Below are positions 1-12,957 of a DNA stretch of 64,000 nt, piece by piece. The stretch covers positions 58,830,154 to 58,894,153 of the forward strand of contig JARWIR010000002.1 in the NCBI GenBank assembly GCA_029959085.1, written 5' to 3'. The notes below the pieces were generated by a model. The model searched no databases. It had not been told where the DNA came from and saw only the letters and a list, made by a program, of their open reading frames with translations. The translations under genes and the position numbers were made by a program. The DNA comes from Nemophila menziesii (lineage: Eukaryota > Streptophyta > Magnoliopsida > Boraginales > Hydrophyllaceae). Positions within the stretch are counted from its first letter, which is position 1. Each line of letters begins with the position of its first letter.

Positions 1-3000
1 AAAATGTTGTACCATAAAATTACATCCACTAAGAATCTGAGCACATCTGAGGCCTAAAAAATCGCACAACCTGTATTCCTTCTCCCTTTGATACCCTTTA
101 CCACCCAAGAACTCCATAATAAACAAAGTAAAAAAACTAGAGTTCTTTTCATAGTAACATAAAAAAACAAAATAAAAACTATAATTAAGTCAATTGCAAC
201 AATGATAATTAGATTTTTAGCAAAAATAAACTTTATGAAGACATACCCCAACAAGATAATGCTGAAATTTAACTTAATAAAAAAGAAAGAAAGGAGGAAA
301 GAAGAAGAGTTAAGAAACATTCCATTATCCATTAACTATAAAAACTCAAATGTACTTGACCTTAAAATCCACAATTAGAACAAAACTCTAGTTGCTTTAC
401 CAAGTTCATGAATTATTACAATTCTAATTAACATATTAAAATTAAGAAAAATTCTTCCATCCAATATTTGATGATCCTACACCAATTATATTCATGCACA
501 TACCCCATGATTTAAACTTACAAAAGTTAATTTATTAATTTAATGACATGTGTTTTGTTATAAAAATCAATGGCTACGATATAAATATTTGACCATCCCT
601 TATTGGATGGAAGTATTTCTTACAAAGATATATTAAAATATAAAATAAAATCTCCATTACAGTAGGAAATTGGTTATTTCAGTCATGATTTCTAACTTCA
701 TTTAGAACTTGATTTTGTTTTGATTCTTTTAAACCTATAAACATCAAAGTTGTGGACGATTGTGCAGATTGTAAGTTTATCATTTTGCCATGTTTTGCTC
801 TATTTTGCATCATAGCATAATTACAAAACGAAGAGGAATTTCTAAGAATCAATTAATTTTGAACACAATATATTAACAAGAAAAATATGACATTTTCTAA
901 TCACATTATCATTAACTTGAGAATTATCCTGAAAATACACCCCTATATTCCTTAAGACATCAATACATATATTGGAACAGAAAGAAAAATCAACTACATA
1001 TCTGCCCCTCGGACAACTGGTGAAACCATTTTTAACTAACACAGGCTTATTTGCATCTTTTGGAAATATAGTGAACTCTTGAATAAAAAATGGGGTGTGT
1101 ATGCTAAAAAGGAGTTTCTCCAGGTAGGAGGAAACTTAAAAAGAAAGATACAAGAAAACGATTCCACCACGAGCATGTGATATTTGTCTTTCCAATTATA
1201 TTTATTCCTCTTTCTTTTGCTAAAACAGATAAAAAGCTATGTCGTTAAATTGATGCAATTACTAGTGTATCAAATGATTATATGGCTTTTAATCGAATGA
1301 ATAGCGTCCATTTTTTCACAAATGGGTATATATTGCGACATTTAAGGACACGAGACTACTAACTAATTAATATGAAAAATTATACAACCTTTTATAAATT
1401 TATTATTTAAACATTCAAGACAAGTAATTTGTTTATTTATAATTGAATATGGGCATGCATCTTGTAGCATAAGTGAATTAAAAGTTTTCAATGTAATAAG
1501 GATTACATACATTAGAAAATCCAAGCTAATCTCACAAAGGTTTTGTTTCATTTTGGTTTCAGAACCTATAAGAGTTTGTGTAATTCAGACATTTAATATA
1601 TATATATATCAATGGAATAATTGTTATATGTTACAATTGAAATATGAAATGACATGATCAACAACGTTATATATGTATAATTAGTCTCGTTCACTATACT
1701 ATTTCAATTTCTACAACCCAAATATCCAGATAAGAAAGAGACACAGGAGACACAAGAAGTCTTTAGTACTTTCCATTTAGAATCATCTACTTGTGGACAA
1801 GTAAGTATTTCACTCAGGTGTAACGATACTTTGAGAAGAAACAATACTGAGTATGTGAGCATTCATACACTGCTCAAATATGTTGAACTAAACTATTCAA
1901 AATCAGAGTAAAGATCTTGATTTATCTTCTGGGTTGAAAGAACTATGCGAAAGATTTGTAAGATTACAGTTACCTTCAAGTTCCACTAGTAGTACAGGGT
2001 AAATCCAAAGAAAATATTTTTAAGTGTTGCGGGCCCATCTGTAGTTAAAGATGATATAACTAACGGCAATGAAAAAATTCGTATATCTATAGTAAATGAA
2101 ACAGGTATTGAAGAGGAACTTCCGAGATTTATTTACATGAAATAAAGTAACCCAAACACACAATTTAGGAATCCTTCTCTTTGAATTGACTCTATCCAGA
2201 ATTTTCACTTGTCCAAACAACACAGATAGTTCATATACCTTTGCCTAGCATCAACTAAATAAAATCGATATTAAATTTATACATAAAACCATACATTAAC
2301 CACTACCGCTCTAAATCAATTAATTCAACAGTAACATAAATGAAAATAATAGTAACAAGTAACATTTATCAAGTAAATCTTACCATAAAAAATATGAAAC
2401 CTCCCTGAAATGGCATGGTCAACGATCTTATTCGATTTGTTTATATCTTCTGTAATATTTTTCTTAACATGGCCCGACCTGTATGAAAAACAAGGGATTA
2501 ATCCCAATTTCATGACGATTATCAGTAAACAAAACATAAATTTTACAATTCACTTATTCATGGCTTATTTTCATATCTGCACAATAATAACACGTGTTTC
2601 AAGTTAAGATGGATATACAGATGTATAGAGAAAAAAGTGTTTTGGGAGGTAAATGTACCAACATTTGACTACTGATGGGATGACCAAACTTCTTTTGGAT
2701 AGGAACTATTACTATTGACATTTCAATAGAGTTTTATTTTTGGGTGCCCCTATGGCTCAGATTTATTTAGGCAAATCAACCACATACACTTTCTTCATTA
2801 GTTTTCTGTCAAACAATTTCATTATCAAAAGTAACACATCCTCACTATCTCTTACGTTTGTTTTCACTTAGGGTTGCGTGAAGATTCAATTTTTAGTTAT
2901 TACAAATTAATAATCGAGAATTATAAAAGAAGAAAGGAATCGAAAGATTACCTGATTTAAAAGCCACTGATTGAAGGAAGGATCGATTTTGGAGAAGATC

Positions 3001-3271
3001 GTTTATCTTTATGCTGTCCAATGAACCTTTACCCTTCTTTACTTTTTACTTTCTACCAATTGACCAGAGGAATAAGGGAACCAAAGATAGATAACGGTGT
3101 TTTATAGATAAATTGTTTATTGTAAAAAAATAAATACACACCATTTTACATGGGCCCGACAGTATGCTAATATGACACTTAAAATATAGTCACGTATTTA
3201 ATTTTTTATTAAAACTCAAACCCGCGCCCTAAAAACTCCCCGCCCACCCTTTGACCCAATAGGATTTAAAA

Positions 3272-4862
3272 GTGAAGGACACCCAAGTCCCTAAATTTTT
3301 TATATTTGAACACTTAGGTCCCTTAGTTCTTATTTATCTTTTTCCAAGTCCCTTTTTTAACTTATACGGTTATATTTAATGGTCAAAAGTTTGACTTTTT
3401 AAAATTCCTACATTTCAAATTATAAACTATTTTAATTGTATTATTTAATTAAGAGAATTAAGAAATATAATTTATTTTTTGAGACGTATTTTTGAAAATG
3501 TTTTTTTATCAAAAATAATATAATAAATTTTAATATTATTTTTTTAAATTTTTATTTTATTTTATTTGTAAGGTGAATGTCTTCACATAATTATTTTATA
3601 AAATAAAATATGATGAATTTTTTAGATAATATTTGGTATAAATAATACTTTTTAGTTTAAAATATTTTTTTCTATTTAACTTTTAAGCATTCAACACAAA
3701 TGTATTATATATTTTGAAGAATCAAAATTACGTTTACATATTAAGAAAAAAGTTGAATAATTATCAAGGTAAAATTTTCTTTGATCTTTACCTCATTCTA
3801 CAAAGATAAACATATCAAAAATTCACACATGCATTAAAGTATCACAATATTGTTAAAATTTGCTCAAATCATGCCAAAATTCTATTCTTTTGCCTAAATT
3901 TTTATTCAAAAAACTAACAAAAATATTTTAATTATTTTTTTAATTAGATAAAAAGTATTCCCGACTATATGATTACCATACTCACAAGATATCACAAAAA
4001 TAACAATCACACTAAAATTTAAATATCTACATGTTGAGAAGAGTCTGCCTCATCTACTATGATCTAACAAGACATATATTAGCAATGTGGAGGAGGCAAC
4101 ATCTTCTCGACATGGTGGATAATAAATTTATAGTATGAATGTTATTTTTGTCATGTCTTTTGAAATTGGTAATCATATGAATTATAATATTGTTTCTCTA
4201 ATTTAAAAATTGAATATCTTCTTAAAACTTTTGGAAGAAAAAATTAAGCAAAACAATAAGGTTTACGTATAAATAAGAGCAAATTTGAACAATCTTGTTA
4301 TGTTTAATGCATGTGTGAGATTGTTTGTATAATTATCTTTGTAGAATGAGGTAAAATTATAGGAAATAATATATCAAACTTCTTTCTTAATATGTAAACG
4401 CTATATAATACATCTGTGTTGAATGCTTAAAAGTTAAATAAAAAAATTATTTGTATATTACAAAATATTATTTACACCAAATATTATTTAAATTATTTAA
4501 TCTTTTTCCATTTTACGATTTTATGAATAAAATATACATTCACCTTTCAAATAAAAAAAGTAGATTTTAAAATTTATTATTTTTTTTGGTAAAAATATTT
4601 AACATATTTTGTGTCTAAAAATATAAATTATATTTCTTAATTCTATCAATCAAAGAATACAACTAAAAAAATAGGTTAAAAATTAAAAGTTTATATCTAT
4701 ACAAGTAGTTAATAAAGCGTACGAAAGGAATTTTAAGAAAACTAAAATTTTATCCATTAAATATAATCATCCATATTAAAAAAGGGACTTGACAATAAAT
4801 AAAAAAGAAATGAGGGAGCTATGTGTCCCAATATCAAATAGGGACCTAGATGTCCTTTTCCC
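3272..4862. mobile_element. Foldback (Mutator-like) element, U1 copy
   Basis: Long-inverted-repeat element without coding sequence. The left end reads GTGAAGGACACCCAAGTCCCT, and the right end read backwards gives GGGAAAAGGACATCTAGGTC. Both arms carry spaced AGGTCCCT-type subterminal motifs. The flanking duplication is mutated here: GGATTTAAAA on the left, GGATTAAAAA on the right. Confidence 0.8.
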
Positions 4863-5237
4863 GGATTAAAAAATGTTTTGTTTCTTTTGTTTAGGCCGGA
4901 CCATGGGTTTGGTCCAGCCCAAATATATCATATGTATTATAAATGTATAGTACATAGTACTCTTACTCCTTCGATATGGTCTTTTGACCCATCGACTTAC
5001 TTTCCTATTATGTTTTGTCTGGCCTCTCCACACCTCAAATCTCACACTCTCTGTCTATCTCTCTTATTTCTCAGAAAGTAACTGTGTGTTTAATAGCTTG
5101 GTTACTGGGTAAGATTGGCACGGCTAAGCTTATTATTGATCAAAATCGTCTTTACATGTATATTTTTTACTCAAAACCTTAATATTTGTCAGTACATTGT
5201 TTCTTAAGTGCTTGGATCAATTGTATTTCTAAATATG

Positions 5238-5792
5238 ATGGGTTCTTACGTGTTTTACTCTTTGATTTTGTTTATTTTCATTTGTTTAAATTGCATAGGT
5301 TCGTTAATTCCTTTATAAGTTGTGTGGGTTTGTTTATTCTTGAGAAATTAAAAAGGATAAATTGTTACGTTTTGGGTAATAATGTGGTTAAAACCCGTGA
5401 GTAAAATTATGAGATTAAGGGTATATGAGTTTATCACAACTCTGACAATCCCACTCCCTGTTTCATAACCGATGGGGCTTGGTATTGTAATTGGGTTTTT
5501 ATTGCAATACCATATCATTGTGTATGGAAGTTGGTGTTTCTAAAAAAAATTATCACCATTTGGTTTCATTCTGAGGCAATTTCAGTTTATGCTGTTATTT
5601 TTATTAACGGTATTTTCAATCTATTAATCTTAAACAAGTGACCAATTTTCTTAATATAGTTTTTAAATTCTTTTTATCAGTTTTTTAATTTAAAAATCTC
5701 TCTTCCTTAATGATGAATTTCTATGTTATGATACCTCTTGCGGAACTATTATGCGATCAACTAAAAAAACAAAAACAAAGAGTATAAGTTAG
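5238..5792 (+). pseudogene. Two-exon small secreted-peptide frame, U1 copy (acceptor lost)
   Basis: Exon 1 is 5238-5298 and would-be exon 2 is 5725-5792. The signal-peptide part is intact (MGSYVFYSLILFIFICLNC), but the intron end reads CTAT instead of CTAG, so normal splicing is unlikely. Exon 2 still reads YDTSCGTIMRS before a Lys/Thr-rich tail. Without splicing the frame stops after 26 residues. Confidence 0.35.
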
Positions 5793-5824
5793 CAGTCATT
5801 TAATACAAGGTCCATAGATGATCC

Positions 5825-5931
5825 TCTCACATTTGTTGATCTCACATTTCTTGACATTTTTTGATCTCACATTTCTTGACATTTTTTGATCTCACATTTC
5901 TTGATATTTTTTTATCTCACATTTCTTGATG
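5825..5931 (+). repeat. 25 bp VNTR, U1 (5 copies)
   Basis: Tandem GATCTCACATTTCTTGACAT plus TTTTT, with a degenerate first copy (CTCACATTTGTTGAT). It lies in the presumed 3' untranslated region of the peptide frame. The last repeats carry GATAT and a deleted G. Confidence 0.85.
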
Positions 5932-6562
5932 AACCTGACCCACCCGTAAAGGACACTGAATCCTTTATTTATGTTGTTAATTGTTATTCATAATATTGAT
6001 GGGCTTGGAATGCTTCTATTGAACATGTCAATGTAACTATAAGTAAGTATTAGTTGGTTAATGACCAAATAGGTAATTTATTACTTACAAGTTAAATTCA
6101 TCCAAACTATGTTTGCATATCCTTTTCCCATGATTAATAAAGTTTATTGTATGAGGACATTTTTGTTAAGTTGTCATCTATTGGTGTATGAATACTTGTA
6201 AGGTTTAAATATAGTTACTTGTCCCTAACTATATAGAGTCAATGAAGATATTAAATGTGCGACCTATTTTAATCCTAATGATGAAAATAAAATATGAGGC
6301 ATTAATACTAAATGAGTTCTTCTTTTTAGTGTGTAATTGCAAGACAGGACCTTGATTATGTTCTTAAAATTGAAATTTCAAGCATGAATCGACATCGAGA
6401 TAGGACATAATCCCTTCATCTTTTCTTTTATTTGGGACAACAAGGAAGTAATATGATATATATCAAAATCGATATGTTAGATCAGCGATGTCCACTTGTA
6501 TCATCCAAAAAACTTCCACAAAATCCGTGCAATTAACATTGACTAGATACCCCATAAACATC

Positions 6563-7057
6563 TTATGTCACTACACACCCAACCTTTGTATGATTTTTTA
6601 ATATTTTATATACAAACCAGACCCAATACAGAGGATACCTTACACCATAAAAACTCAGTATTACACCATAAGAGAAGGGTGTGAAGCCCACCCCTTGTCT
6701 ATACAAAAGTATCATCACAAGCAAAATGTTGTACCATAAAATTACATCCACTAAGAATCCGAGCACATCTGAGGCCCAAAAAATCGCACAACCTGTATTC
6801 TTCTCCATTTGATACCCTTTACCACCCAACAACTCCATAATAAACAAACTAAAAAAACTAGAGTTATTTTCATAGTAACATAAAAAAAAACAAAAAAAAA
6901 AAACTGTAATTAAGTCAATTGCAATAATGATAATAAGATTTTTAGCAAAAATAAACTTTATGAAGACATACCCCAACAAGATAATGCTGAAATTTAACTT
7001 AATAAAAAAGAAAGAAAGGAGGAAAGAAGAAGAGTTAAGAAACATTCCATTATCCAT
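6563..7057 (-). CDS. Hydrophobic 164-codon ORF, U1/U2 junction copy (doubtful)
   Basis: Same frame as the U5 copy, uninterrupted. The oligo-A region differs by small indels that keep the frame overall. It spans the arbitrary unit boundary chosen here. Confidence 0.25.
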   Translation of the reverse strand: MDNGMFLNSSSFLLSFFFIKLNFSIILLGYVFIKFIFAKNLIIIIAIDLITVFFFCFFLCYYENNSSFFSLFIMELLGGKGYQMEKNTGCAIFWASDVLGFLVDVILWYNILLVMILLYRQGVGFTPFSYGVILSFYGVRYPLYWVWFVYKILKNHTKVGCVVT

Positions 7058-9982
7058 TAACTATAAAAACTCAAATGTACTTGACCTTAAAATCCACAAT
7101 TAGAAGAAAACTCTAGTTGCTTTACCAAGTTCATGAATTATTACAATTCTAATTAACATATTAAAATTAAGAAAAATTCTTCCATCCAATATTTGATGAT
7201 CCTACACCAATTATATTCATACACATACCCCATGTTTTAAACTTACAAAAGTTAATTTATCAATTTAATGACATGTGTTTTGTTATAAAAATCAATGGTT
7301 ACGATATAAATATTTGACCATCCCTTATTGGATGGAAGTCTTTCTTACAAAGATATATTAAATATAAAATAAAATCTCCATTAGGAAATTGGTTATTTCA
7401 GTCATGATTTCTAGCTTCATTTAGAACTTGATTTTGTTTTGATTCTTTTAAACATATAAACATCAAAGTTGTGGACGATTGTGCAGATTGTAAGTTTATC
7501 ATTTTGCCATGTTTTGCTCTATTTTGCATCATAGCATAATTACAAAACGAAGAGGAATTTCTAAGAATCAATTAATTTTGAACACAATATATTAACAAGA
7601 AAAATATGACATTTTCCAATCACATTATCATTAACTTGAGAATTATCCTGAAAATACACCCCTATATTCCTTAAGACATCAATTACATATATTGGAACAG
7701 AAAGAAAAATCAACTACATATCTGCCCCTCGGACAACTGGTGAAACCATTTTTAACTAACACAGGCTTATTTGCATCTTTTGGAAACATAGTGAACTCTT
7801 GAATAAAAAATGGGGTGTTTATGCTAAAAAGGAGTTTTTATAGGTAGGAGGAAACTTAAAAAGAAAGATACAAGAAAACGATTCCACCACGAGCATGTGA
7901 TATTTGTCTTTCCACTTATATTTATTCCTCTTTCTTTTGCTAAAACAGATAAAAAGCTAAGTTGCTAAATTGATGCAATTACTAGTGTATCAAATTATTA
8001 TATGGCTTTTAATCGAATGAATAGCGTCCATTTTTTCACAAATGGGTATATATTGCGACATTTAAGGACACGAGACTACTAACTAATTAATATGAAAAAT
8101 TACACAACCTTTTATAAATTTATTATTTAAACATTCAAGACAAGTAATTTGTTTATTTATAATTGAATAGGGGCATGCATCTTGTAGCATAAGTGAATTA
8201 AAAGTTTTCAATGTAATAAGGATTACATACATTAGAAAATCCAAGCTAATCTCACAAAGGTTTTGTTTCATTTTTGGTTTCAGAACCTATAAGAGTTTGT
8301 GTAATTCAGACATTTAATATATATATCAATGGAATAATTTGTATATGTTACAATTGAAATATGAAATGACATGATCAACAACGTTATATATGTATAATTA
8401 GTCTCGTTCACTATACTATTTCAATTTCTACAACCCAAAAATCCAGATATCAAAGAGACACAGGAGACACAAGAAGTCTTTAGTACTTTCCATTTAGAAT
8501 CATCTACTTGTGGACAAGTAAATATTTCACTCAGGTGTAACGATACTTTGAGAAGAAAAAATACTGAGTATGTGAGCATTCATACAGTGCTCAAATATGT
8601 TGAACAAAACTATTCAAAATCAGAGTAAAGATCTTGATTTATCTTCTGGGTTGAAGGAACTATGCGAAAGATTTGTAAGATTACAGTTACCTTCAAGTTC
8701 CACTAGTAGTACAGGTTAAATGCAAAGAAAATATTTTTAAGTGTTGCGGGCCCATCTGTAGTTAAAGATGATATAACTAACGGCAATGAAAAAATTCGTA
8801 TATCTATAGTAAATGAAACAGGTATTGAAGAGGAACTTCCGAGATTCATTTACATGAAATAAAGTAACCCAAACACACAATTTAGGAATCCTTCTCTTTG
8901 AATTGACTCTATCCAGAATTTCCACCTGTCCAAACAACACAGATAGTTCATATACCTTTGCCTAGCATCAACTAAATAAAATCGATATTAAATTTATACA
9001 TAAAACCATACATTAACCACCACCGCACTAAATCAATTAACTCAACAGTAACATAAATGAAAGTAATAGTAACAAGTAACATTTATCAAGTAAATCTTAC
9101 CATAAAAAATATGAAACCTCCCTGAAATGGCATGGTCAACGATCTTATTTGATTTGTTTATATCTTCAGTAATATTTTTCTTGACATGGCCCCACCTGTG
9201 TGAAAAACAATGGATTAATCCCAACTTCATTACTATTATCAATAAATAACACCACAATTTTACAATTCACTTATTCATGGCTTATTTTCATATATGCACA
9301 ATTATAACACATGTTTCAAGTTAAGATGGATATACAAATGTATAGAGAAATAAGTGTTTTGGGAGGTAAATGTACCAACATTTGGCTACTGATGGGATGA
9401 CAAAACTTCTTTTGGATCGGAACTATTACTATTTACATTTCAATAGAGTATTATTTTCGGGTGCCCCTACGGCTCAGATTTATTTAGGCAAATCAACCAC
9501 AGACACTTTATTAATTATTTTTCTGTCAAACAATTTCATTATCAAAAGTAACACATCCTCACGATCTCTTATGTTTATTTTCACTTAGGGTTGAGAGAAG
9601 ATTCAATTTTTAGTTATTACAACTTAATAATTGAAAATTATGAAAGAAGAAAGGAATCAAAAGATTACCTGATTTAAAAGCAGCTGATTGAAGGAAGGAT
9701 CGGAGAAGATCGTTTATGTTTATGCTGTCCAATGAACCTTTACCCTTCTTTACTTTTTACTTTCTCCCAATTGACAAGAGGAATAAGGGAACAAAAGATA
9801 GATGAAGGTGTTATATAGATAAAATGTTGATTGTAAAAAAATAAATACTCACCATTTTACATGGGCCAACTACTGCATTATTGACACGTTAGGCGGCGGT
9901 ATGCTAATATGACACGAGAAATATAGTTATGTATTTACTTTTTTATACCCCCACCCACCCTTTGACCCAATAGGATTCAAAA

Positions 9983-11933
9983 GTGAAGGACACCCATGTC
10001 CCTAAATTTTTTATATTTGAACACTTAGGTTCCTTAGTTCTTATTTATCTTTTTCCAAGTCCTTTTTTTAACTTAGATGGTTATATTTAATGGTGAAAAC
10101 TTTGACTTTTTAAAATTCCTATATTTCAAATTAGAAACTATTTTAACTGTATTATTTAATTAAGAAAATTAAGAAATATAATTTATTTTTTGAGACGTAT
10201 TTTTGAAAATGTTTTTTTTTTATCAAAAATAATATAATAAATTTTAATATAATTTTTTTTTAAATTTATTTATTTTATTTGTAAGGTGAATGTCTTCACA
10301 TAATTATTTTATAAATAAAATATGATGAATTTTTTAGATAATATTTGATATAAATAATAGTTTTTAGTATAAAAATATTTTTTTCTATTTAACTTTTATG
10401 CATTCAACACAAATGTATTATATATTTTTTAGAATCAAAATTACGTTTACATATTAAGAAAAAAGTTGAATAATTATCCAAGTAAAAGTTTCTTTGATCT
10501 TTACCTCATTCTACAAAGATAAACATATCAAAAATTCACACATGCATTAAAGTATCACAATATTGTTAAAATTTGCTCATATCATGCCAAAATTCTATTC
10601 TTTTGCCTAAATTTTTATTCAAAAAACTAACAAATATATATTCATTATTTTTTAATTAGATAAAAAGTATTCCCGACTATATGATTACCATGCTCACAAG
10701 ATATCACAAAAATAACAATCACACTAAAATTTAAATACCTACCATGTTGAGAAGAGACCACCTCATCTACTATGATCTAACAAGACATATATTAGCAATG
10801 TGGAGGAGACAACATCTTCTCAACATGGTGGATAATAAATTTATATTATGAATGTTATTTTTGTCATGTATTTTGAAATTGGTAATCATATGATTGGTAA
10901 TATTGTTTGTCTAATTTAAATATTGAATATCTTTTTAAAACTTTTGGATGAAATATTAAGCAAAGCAATAAGGCTTTGGTATAAATAAGAGCAAATTTGA
11001 ACAATCTTGTGATATTTAATGCATGTGTGAGATTGTTTATGTGAATTTCTTTGTAGAATAAGGTAAAATTATAGGAAATACTAGTTGAATAATATATCCA
11101 ACTTTTTTCTCAATATGTAAACGCAATTCTGATTCATAAAAATATATAATACGTCTGTGTTGAATGCTTAAAAGTTAAATAAAAAAATTATTTGTATATT
11201 ACAAAATATTATTTACTCGAAATATTACATGAAATATTTAATCATTTTTTACAATTGAATATCTTTTTAAAACTTTTGGAAGAAAAAATTAAGCAAAACA
11301 ATAGGGTTTTCGTATAAATAAGAGCAAATTTGAACAATCTTGTGATATTTAATGCATGTGTGAGATTGTTTATATAATTATCTTTGTAGAATGATGTAAA
11401 ATTATAGGAAATACTGGTTGAATAACATATCCAACTTCTTTCTCCATATGTAAACGCAATTCTGATCTTAAAAATATATTATACGTTTGTGTTGAATGCT
11501 TAAAAGTTAAATAAAACAATCATTTGTATATTACAAAATATTATTTACACCAAATATTATTTAAATTATTTATTCTTTTTCTATTTTACGATTTTATGAA
11601 TAAAATATACATTCACCTTTCAAATAAAAAAAATAGATTTTAATTTTTTTTTGTTGGTAAAAATATTTAATATATTTTGTGTCTAAAAATATAAATTATA
11701 TTTCTTAATTCTATCAATCAAAGAATACAACTAAAAAATAGGTTAAAAATTAAAAGTTTATATCTATACAAGTAGTTAATAAAGGGTACGAAAGGAATTT
11801 TAAGAAAATTAAAATTTTATCCATTAAATATAATCAACCATGTTAAAAAAGGGAACTGACAATAAATAAAAAAGAAATGAGGGAGCTAAGTGTCCCAATA
11901 TCAAAAACATAGGGACCTAGATGTCCTTTTCCC
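9983..11933. mobile_element. Foldback element, U2 copy (with internal duplication)
   Basis: Flanked by perfect 10 bp repeats GGATTCAAAA (9973-9982 and 11934-11943). It is 1,951 bp long because part of the right arm is duplicated in tandem. Confidence 0.82.
10923..11570. repeat. 332 bp tandem duplication inside U2 foldback
   Basis: The segment starting TTGAATATCTTTTTAAAAC at 10923 starts again at 11255, and both copies run through the AATATGTAAACGCAATTCTGAT and TTGAATGCTTAAAAGTTAAA landmarks. The two copies differ at several sites, so the duplication is not very recent, or the copies diverged before joining. No other unit has it. Confidence 0.85.
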
Positions 11934-12313
11934 GGATTCAAAAATGTCTTGTTTTCTTTTGGTTAGGCCGGACCATGGGTTTTGTCCAGCCCAAATATAT
12001 CATATGTATTATAAATGTAGAGTACATAGTACTCTTACTCCTTCGATATCTGAAAGGTCTTTTGACCCATCGACTTACTTTCCTTTTATGCTTTGTCTGG
12101 CCTCTCCACACTTCAAATCTCACACTCTCTGTCTATCTCTCTTTTCTCAAAACGTAACTGGGTGTTTCATAGCTTGGTTACTGGGTAAGATTGGCACGAC
12201 TAAGCTTATTATTGATCAAAATCGCCTTTACATGTATATTTTTTATTCAAAACCTTAATATTTGTCAGTACATTGTTTCCTAAGTGCTTGGATCAATTGT
12301 ATTTGTAAACCTG

Positions 12314-12869
12314 ATGGATTCTTACGTGTTTTACTCTTTGATTTTGTTTAATTTCATTTGTTTAAATTGTATAGGTTTGTTACTTCCTTTATAATTTGTG
12401 TGGGTTTGTTTATTCTTGAGAAATTAAAAAGGATAAATTGTTACGTTTTGGGTAATAATGTGGTTAAAACAAGTGAGTAAAATTATGATATTAAGGGTAT
12501 ATGAGTTTATCACAACTCTCACAATCGCAATCTCTGTTTCATAACCGATGGTACTTGGTATTGTAATTGGGTTTTTATTGCAATACCATATCATCGTGTA
12601 TGGAAGTTGGTGTTTCTAAAAAATATTATCACCATTTGGTTGCATTCTGAGCCAATTTCAGTTGATGCTGTTATTGTTATTAATGGGTATTTTCAATCTA
12701 TTAATTTTTAACAAGTGACCAACTTTCTTAATATAGTTTTTAAATTCTTTTTGTAAGTTTTTTAATTTAATAATCTCTCTTCTTTAATGATGAATTTCTA
12801 GGTTATGATGGCTCTTGCGGAACTATTATGCGATCAATTGAAAAACCAAAAACAAAGAGTATAAGTTAG
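12314..12869 (+). CDS. Candidate two-exon small secreted peptide, U2 copy
   Basis: Join of 12314-12374 and 12802-12869. The start reads MDSYVFYSLILFNFICLNC, with Asp at residue 2 and an Asn inside the hydrophobic core. Exon 2 reads GYDGSCGTIMRSIEKPKTK. Donor TATAG/GTTTGT and acceptor TTCTAG are present. Confidence 0.35.
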
Positions 12870-12902
12870 CAGTCATTTAATACAAGGTCCATAGATGATC
12901 CT

Positions 12903-12957
12903 CTCACATTTGTTGATCTCACATTTCTTGATATTTTTTGATCTCACATTTCTTGAT
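12903..12957 (+). repeat. 25 bp VNTR, U2 (3 copies)
   Basis: Shortest allele of the array: the degenerate first copy plus two. Confidence 0.85.

Larger units (their letters stand above)
1..6722. repeat. Macrosatellite unit U1
   Basis: First complete copy of the roughly 6.7 kb tandem unit, phased on the motif AAAATGTTGTACC at base 1, which recurs at 6723. Order within the unit: minus-strand hydrophobic ORF region, plus/minus exon-like segments, minus-facing promoter, foldback transposon, plus-facing promoter, two-exon small-peptide frame, 25 bp VNTR, and convergent end. Private changes include a mutated acceptor (CTAT instead of CTAG) before the second peptide exon near 5724, and a stop in the 163-codon minus ORF near position 55. 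Confidence 0.95.

Noticed and set aside
2384..2478. A SET/PR-type or OB-fold (RPA-like) domain in the minus-strand exons
   Set aside because: Short stretches such as YVDARQRYMNYL look suggestive, but no second motif supports either family.
4878..5081. A 67-codon plus frame over the plus-side promoter and leader, recurring in all units
   Set aside because: It runs across the TATA box and CT-rich leader, has no splice logic, and its frame is altered by leader deletions in U3 and U4. It is most likely a chance frame.
5186..5404. A 72-codon plus frame overlapping the peptide exon 1
   Set aside because: It is in another frame of the same DNA as the signal-peptide exon and runs through the donor. 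The spliced model explains the conservation better.
8083..8271. A 62-codon minus frame (MKQNLCEISLDFL) kept in nearly all units
   Set aside because: Flanked by no convincing splice or promoter signals; short, AT-driven, and copies are too similar for conservation to mean much.
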